This document shows positions 22,997 to 26,411 of a stretch of DNA of 26,411 nt, in pieces. Made by a program: the position numbers and the translations under genes. The DNA lies in NCBI GenBank assembly GCA_002296225.1, contig DBHR01000054.1, positions 831 through 27,241 on the forward strand. Reading direction: 5' to 3'. The notes beneath the pieces are model-generated. The model did no database searches, had not been told where the DNA came from, and was given only the letters and a program-made list of their open reading frames with translations. Position 1 is the first letter of the stretch; each line of letters starts with the position of its first letter. This DNA comes from Acidobacteria bacterium UBA823. Its GTDB lineage: Bacteria; Acidobacteriota; Vicinamibacteria; Vicinamibacterales; UBA823.

Positions 22997-23536
22997 GTGT
23001 CGATTTACACTCGTACCGGAGACGCCGGAGAAACTGGTCTCTTTGATGGTACCCGGGTGTCGAAATCCGATCCTCGAGTTGAGGCCTACGGTGACATTGA
23101 TGAGCTGAATGCGGTGCTCGGTCTCGTACGTGCACACCTGACCGAGCCGGATTTGATCGAGATCGTTGCGCACTTGCAGCGTGACCTCTTTGCTATCGGT
23201 GCTCGGTTGGCCGATCCGGGGCAGCGGATCGCCGAACGCGTCACCAAGGTTGACCTCGGCGTTCGCGCAGTGGAACAGCTGGAATTGTGGATCGATCGTC
23301 TCGATGAAGAGTTGCCCGAAATGCGGAGGTTCATTTTGGCCGGCGGGACACCGGCCGGTGCCGCGCTGCATCTGGCGTGCGCGGTCTGCCGCCGCGGGGA
23401 GCGCCGGATTGTCGCGCTGGGAACCGGTGCTGTCGAGCGGGCGGTGCTGACCTACGTCAACCGGCTGTCCGATTTGCTCTTCACGCTCGCTCGGGCCGTG
23501 AACGCACGTGCACAAAGGCCCGAAGTGGAGTGGTGA
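22997..23536 (+). CDS. Cob(I)alamin adenosyltransferase, PduO type
   Basis: A 179-residue PduO-type ATP:corrinoid adenosyltransferase, which makes adenosylcobalamin. SIYTRTGDAGETGLFDG (2-18) is the ATP-binding N-terminus, RVEAYGDIDELNAVLG the next motif, and CRRGERRIVAL and YVNRLSDLLFTLAR form the last helices with the conserved Arg and Asn. An ATG at 22946 would add 17 residues with no family similarity and would overlap the divergent mutY start, so GTG 22997 is preferred. It fits the TATAAT six bases upstream. No cobalamin riboswitch or other B12 gene is nearby. It ends four bases from the convergent unknown membrane gene. Confidence 0.92.
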   Translation: MSIYTRTGDAGETGLFDGTRVSKSDPRVEAYGDIDELNAVLGLVRAHLTEPDLIEIVAHLQRDLFAIGARLADPGQRIAERVTKVDLGVRAVEQLELWIDRLDEELPEMRRFILAGGTPAGAALHLACAVCRRGERRIVALGTGAVERAVLTYVNRLSDLLFTLARAVNARAQRPEVEW

Positions 23537-23540
23537 TTGC

Positions 23541-24047
23541 TCAACTCGCCCGAGTCGTGTCATCCCGCTCCATGAGATCCAGCTTAATGCGATCGAAGAT
23601 CCGTCGCGCCAACTCCTGAGAGATTCGTTCCCGGATGGCCCCGCATTCCACAATCGTCGTGCCGTCAAGAGTCTCGATGGCCACATCCCATCGATCGTGT
23701 GCGATGTCCTCCGGACGATCCTTGAACGCCGTCGGTGTTGCCGGTGCCGACAACTGAAACCGGATTGACTCGTATACGGCGAGCGGCGTGCCGTTGATAA
23801 GTACACGTACGGCCGTGATGCGCTGCTTGTCGATCGTCGCGTCACCGTAGGAGAAGGTGTCATCGTCCTCGCTGAAAAGCGTCATGTCCGTGTTGGACGG
23901 TAGCTCGGCGATGATTCGGCGGCCGTGCTCCTGCTCGCGCAGGTGCTGTGCCCTCCGGCGTTGACGAAATGTGTGAAGCGCTGTCCCGAGACTCGCCGCC
24001 GTGACGAGTAGCAGGACGGCGAGAGTGGCGGCGATGAGATCGCGCAT
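23541..24047 (-). CDS. Unknown protein with one N-terminal membrane segment
   Basis: A 168-residue protein I do not recognise. Residues 3-25 are a hydrophobic helix, followed by a basic stretch (FRQRRRAQHLRE, 27-38), so the bulk should stay on the cytoplasmic side. Residues 39-140 look like mixed strands with many Asp and Glu, and 140-165 an amphipathic basic helix (RERISQELARRIFDRIKLDL). No catalytic motif is visible. Codon use resembles the neighbours. It starts 17 bases after the squalene/phytoene-synthase-like gene on the same strand, suggesting membership of that operon, and ends four bases from the convergent adenosyltransferase gene. Confidence 0.72.
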   Translation of the reverse strand: MRDLIAATLAVLLLVTAASLGTALHTFRQRRRAQHLREQEHGRRIIAELPSNTDMTLFSEDDDTFSYGDATIDKQRITAVRVLINGTPLAVYESIRFQLSAPATPTAFKDRPEDIAHDRWDVAIETLDGTTIVECGAIRERISQELARRIFDRIKLDLMERDDTTRAS

Positions 24048-24064
24048 CGGTATGAGCCTTGAGC

Positions 24065-25084
24065 CTAGATGCCGCTCGCGCTCGTCTCGGTTGCAACTAC
24101 CGAAGCGAGGCGTGTTTTCTCGGCGTCGGTCAGACGGTGGCGTTCGGTCATGGGGTCGAAATCACACGCGGCGATCTTTTCGATCGTCGCCGTGTAGAAT
24201 CGGATGATCAGTTGTAAAACAAATGTGCGGTCGGCGGGCAATCGGCCGTCCAGAATTTCGAGTTGCGCCTCGCCCGCTCGGCGCTTCGCGTCAGCCCGGC
24301 CCGCCAAGTCCCGCACCAGCGCCTTGAGGGCCTGGCTGGCCTGTGCACGGCCGAGGTCTTCTTGCAAGGTCGCTTCGGTCACGCCGTGCATCGCCATGTC
24401 GTCGGCGGCCAGATAGACGAGGCCCTTCTGGCCAGTTGCGAGGTCTTTCCGGAGATCGCGCAAGACGTGGCCGACGTACGCGAAGAGGCCGAGGTTGTGG
24501 CCGCAACCCCGAAGGTCGAAGTTCGGCGGGACATGGAAAATTTCATCAGTAGCCTGTTCCGCTGTGATCAGGTAGAGATAAACGGTCGTTGGCGCGACCG
24601 TCGCGCCGCGGGCGTAGTGAAGAAAGTCGTTGAAAGTCTGGAACCGATTGCGCCGGAGGTCCTCTTCCATGGCATCGAAAAAATCACTCCAGAGCGAAGG
24701 TTCGACCGGGAACCTGGCGACACTCCGTGCAAACGCGTCCAGAACTTCGGTCGCGCGTGGCTCTTCAGCAGCGACGATGTCAGCTGGGTTCGGCGGCCGA
24801 CCGACCATCGCCGCGGAAACCATGCGCCGCCACGCGGCGAGAATCTGTCGCTCGTGCGGTACGGTATCTCGATCAAGGCCTTGAGAGAGGACGGCGTCGA
24901 CGCGATCGTCGACGAGTCGCATGACGGCATACAGCCCGCAGAACGCCCGGTAGCGCTCGATATCGGTGAAGAAACAGCTCGCGCGGTAGAGGTTGTTGAG
25001 GTCCTTCGCGGCGATCGTTTCGGCGCTGCCGTCGGCACCGGTCAGTGAGCCTGGACGCCACACCGGTCGCGGTGTACGGGTCAT
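24065..25084 (-). CDS. Squalene/phytoene synthase family protein
   Basis: A 339-residue trans-isoprenyl head-to-head synthase. Both aspartate-rich motifs are recognisable: RLVDDRVD (DDRVD at 59-63) and VLRDLRKDLATGQKGLVYLAADD (D210, D214). FCGLYAVMRLVDD and FNDFLHYARGATVAPTTVYLY are typical family stretches. Members join two prenyl diphosphates to give presqualene diphosphate/squalene or phytoene. Which product applies cannot be told: the second motif differs in detail from HpnC/HpnD, and no hopanoid or carotenoid cyclase or desaturase is in the window. I start at ATG 25084, which overlaps the stop of the FAD reductase gene (ATGA). The open frame runs on upstream to 25348, but only as a shadow inside that gene. 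Confidence 0.85.
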   Translation of the reverse strand: MTRTPRPVWRPGSLTGADGSAETIAAKDLNNLYRASCFFTDIERYRAFCGLYAVMRLVDDRVDAVLSQGLDRDTVPHERQILAAWRRMVSAAMVGRPPNPADIVAAEEPRATEVLDAFARSVARFPVEPSLWSDFFDAMEEDLRRNRFQTFNDFLHYARGATVAPTTVYLYLITAEQATDEIFHVPPNFDLRGCGHNLGLFAYVGHVLRDLRKDLATGQKGLVYLAADDMAMHGVTEATLQEDLGRAQASQALKALVRDLAGRADAKRRAGEAQLEILDGRLPADRTFVLQLIIRFYTATIEKIAACDFDPMTERHRLTDAEKTRLASVVATETSASGI

Positions 25085-26406
25085 GCTGGGGGGCTCCACG
25101 CGGTCGAAACGTCGGGTCGGCCGAGGCTCGACCGCAACAGACTCCAGAGAAATTGTAGGCGCAGTGAATGATGTCTGGGTTCGGCATGGCCAATGAGCCC
25201 CATGAGTTGGCCAGCCCAGCTGTCGTTGCGCGCGGCGCGCGCAACGACAGCCTCTAGCAGCCGCTGGTTCCCGTGAACATGCTGCAGGACTCGGCCAATC
25301 CAGAAGTCGAACGCGAATCGCCGCCGCCACGCGCGCTCGTAGCTGCATAGCGCTGCACCTGTTGCGCGCCAGTCGGCGCTGGCAATTGCCCGCTGAGCTG
25401 CCTGGGCCGCCAGGAGACCGCTCGTGAGAGCGTTGTGGATGCCGTGTCCGGTGAACGGATCGACGAATCCGGCCGCGTCGCCGACGAGCAGAACGCCGTC
25501 GGCCACGGTTCGGCGCCTCAGGCTGGCGGAGGGCAACTGCCAGCCCGTCAAGTCGCTGGCGCTGGAAAGGTCGATTCGTGAGCCAAGCATCCGCGTCAGA
25601 TGCTGGCTCAACTCGCCTCTTGTCAGCCGGTCACGTGCGTCGAAGACACCGATGCCAACATTAGCCCGGTGCGGTGACACAGGTACGATCCAGCAGCAGC
25701 CGCGTTTGAGCAGGCCGTCGGTGATCACCTCGAACCGTGGTGTCGTCGACGCGTGGTCGGCATAGGCGCGCAGTGCAACGCTGTAACGGCGCGGCGGGCT
25801 GGCGGTCGCCGCCAGGCCCCGGCCGGCCGCGACGCGACTGAACGTACCGTCAGCGCCGATGATGACAGGGGCAAGATAGGTGGTGTGGCCGCCGCCCTGC
25901 CTTACCTTCAGCACGTTCACCCGCCGGCTGGCGTCCCACTCGGTCCGCTCGAGTTGGTGATCCTCCAGCAGTTCGGCGCCGCAGCGTTCGGCGTACCGGG
26001 CAAGGCGCTCGTCGAGGATGCGCCGTGGCAGGATGCGCCATACGTGCGTCTGGCCACGTCGGTCGCAAAAATTGCCGCCGGCGTGGAGGCCACTGCCCGT
26101 GGTGAAGTTACACCCTTCGACGACGTGCGCGTCGGGGGCCAGCTCGTCCAGACTTGTGCCGAGCGCCGCCAGTGCTGAGGCGACCTCCGGCAGGAGCACG
26201 TCCCCGCAGACCTTGTCGCGGGGAAATCGTTGTGCTTCAAGTAGCAGGACGTGGCAGCCTAGTCGCGCGAGCGCCGCTGCAGCGGCGCTGCCGGCCGGGC
26301 CGGCACCGACCACGATGACGTCGGCATCCCACGTCGAGGATGAAGCGAGGTGTGGCATCCGGGAACGACTGCGCATTAGAGGGAAAGCCGCGCTCGAGTC
26401 TCCCAT
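25081..26406 (-). CDS. FAD-dependent oxidoreductase, geranylgeranyl reductase/halogenase-like family
   Basis: A protein of up to 441 residues of the p-hydroxybenzoate-hydroxylase fold. The dinucleotide loop DVIVVGAGPAGSAAAAALA (29-47), a CGDVLLPE segment (KVCG.. is typical of geranylgeranyl reductases), VIIGADGTFSRVA and VLLVGDAAGFVDPFTGHGI (second FAD motif) are present. Members saturate prenyl chains or oxidise small aromatics. Position directly before the squalene/phytoene synthase gene favours an isoprenoid lipid substrate. The ATG at 26406 is five bases from the window edge. ATG 26358 (MPHLASSSTWDADVIVVG) gives a more usual length before the FAD loop, and a start beyond the window is possible. 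Its stop overlaps the next ATG. A 15-bp inverted repeat lies near its 3' end. Confidence 0.85.
   Translation of the reverse strand: MGDSSAAFPLMRSRSRMPHLASSSTWDADVIVVGAGPAGSAAAAALARLGCHVLLLEAQRFPRDKVCGDVLLPEVASALAALGTSLDELAPDAHVVEGCNFTTGSGLHAGGNFCDRRGQTHVWRILPRRILDERLARYAERCGAELLEDHQLERTEWDASRRVNVLKVRQGGGHTTYLAPVIIGADGTFSRVAAGRGLAATASPPRRYSVALRAYADHASTTPRFEVITDGLLKRGCCWIVPVSPHRANVGIGVFDARDRLTRGELSQHLTRMLGSRIDLSSASDLTGWQLPSASLRRRTVADGVLLVGDAAGFVDPFTGHGIHNALTSGLLAAQAAQRAIASADWRATGAALCSYERAWRRRFAFDFWIGRVLQHVHGNQRLLEAVVARAARNDSWAGQLMGLIGHAEPRHHSLRLQFLWSLLRSSLGRPDVSTAWSPPA
25219..25251. repeat. 15-bp perfect inverted repeat within the FAD oxidoreductase gene
   Basis: GCTGTCGTTGCGCGC (25219-25233) is followed after three bases by its exact complement, GCGCGCAACGACAGC (25237-25251). 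It codes for an Ala/Val/Arg-rich stretch (AVVARAARNDS) about 135 bases before the stop. In mRNA it would form a very stable hairpin. Confidence 0.85.
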
Positions 26407-26411
26407 GATTC

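Noticed and set aside
24263..25048. 261-residue plus-strand frame opposite the synthase gene
   Set aside because: The minus strand carries both Asp-rich motifs of squalene/phytoene synthases. The plus frame looks random.

Overview
The window looks like a stretch of chromosome from a high-GC (roughly 60 % by eye), Gram-negative-type bacterium. It shows signal peptides, a periplasmic efflux adaptor, proton-translocating transhydrogenase and a squalene/phytoene-synthase-type isoprenoid gene. The densely packed single-copy housekeeping genes, the E1alpha/E1beta/E2 plus lipB block and the divergent versions of several families suggest an uncultured Acidobacteriota-like lineage (perhaps Vicinamibacteria). 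That placement is inference from gene content, not from a marker gene. There are no rRNA or tRNA genes, CRISPR arrays, insertion sequences or phage genes that I can see.

Layout. 1-4.0 kb (+): the 3' end of ribA, an orphan RND/HlyD-type periplasmic adaptor, a diaminopropionate ammonia-lyase-like PLP enzyme and an APC amino acid permease. 4.1-7.3 kb: a secreted histidine phosphatase (+), a nitroreductase of the iodotyrosine deiodinase type (-), a ketopantoate-reductase-family gene (+), and a translationally coupled queF-smr pair (-). 7.4-12.4 kb (+): an HU/IHF-type DNA-binding protein, a 361-base gap with a long hairpin, then a 2-oxoacid dehydrogenase E1alpha-E1beta-E2 operon followed by lipB. 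12.4-15.7 kb: a malate/lactate dehydrogenase-fold protein that has lost its catalytic motifs (-), a divergent SDR (+), a catabolic threonine/serine dehydratase (-) and a glyoxalase-II-like metallo-hydrolase (+). 15.8-20.8 kb (-): a secreted alpha/beta hydrolase with Asp at the nucleophile position, then pntA1-pntA2-pntB and a small FHA protein. 20.8-26.4 kb: a YgfZ/GcvT-like protein (+), a mutY-mutT operon (-), PduO-type cobalamin adenosyltransferase (+), and an operon reading leftwards of FAD-dependent reductase, squalene/phytoene-synthase-like enzyme and a membrane-anchored unknown (-).

How the genes work together. E1alpha/E1beta/E2 make all but the E3 part of a lipoate-dependent 2-oxoacid dehydrogenase, and LipB supplies octanoyl groups for its lipoyl domain. 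The transhydrogenase makes NADPH using the proton gradient. A short MutY without its usual C-terminal 8-oxoG-reading domain is overlapped by a complete MutT-type Nudix gene, a compact oxidised-guanine defence pair. Two amino-acid beta-eliminating enzymes (DAPAL-like and threonine dehydratase-like) and a permease point to amino acid catabolism.

I did not find a convincing new multi-gene system. The points most worth a second look are single proteins with altered or telling catalytic residues: the deiodinase-type nitroreductase, the DAPAL lacking its Asp base, the motif-stripped MDH/LDH and the GHDxGG hydrolase. Among the DNA elements they are an exact 20-base direct repeat in a divergent promoter region, a long intergenic hairpin, and a 15-bp perfect inverted repeat inside a coding sequence.
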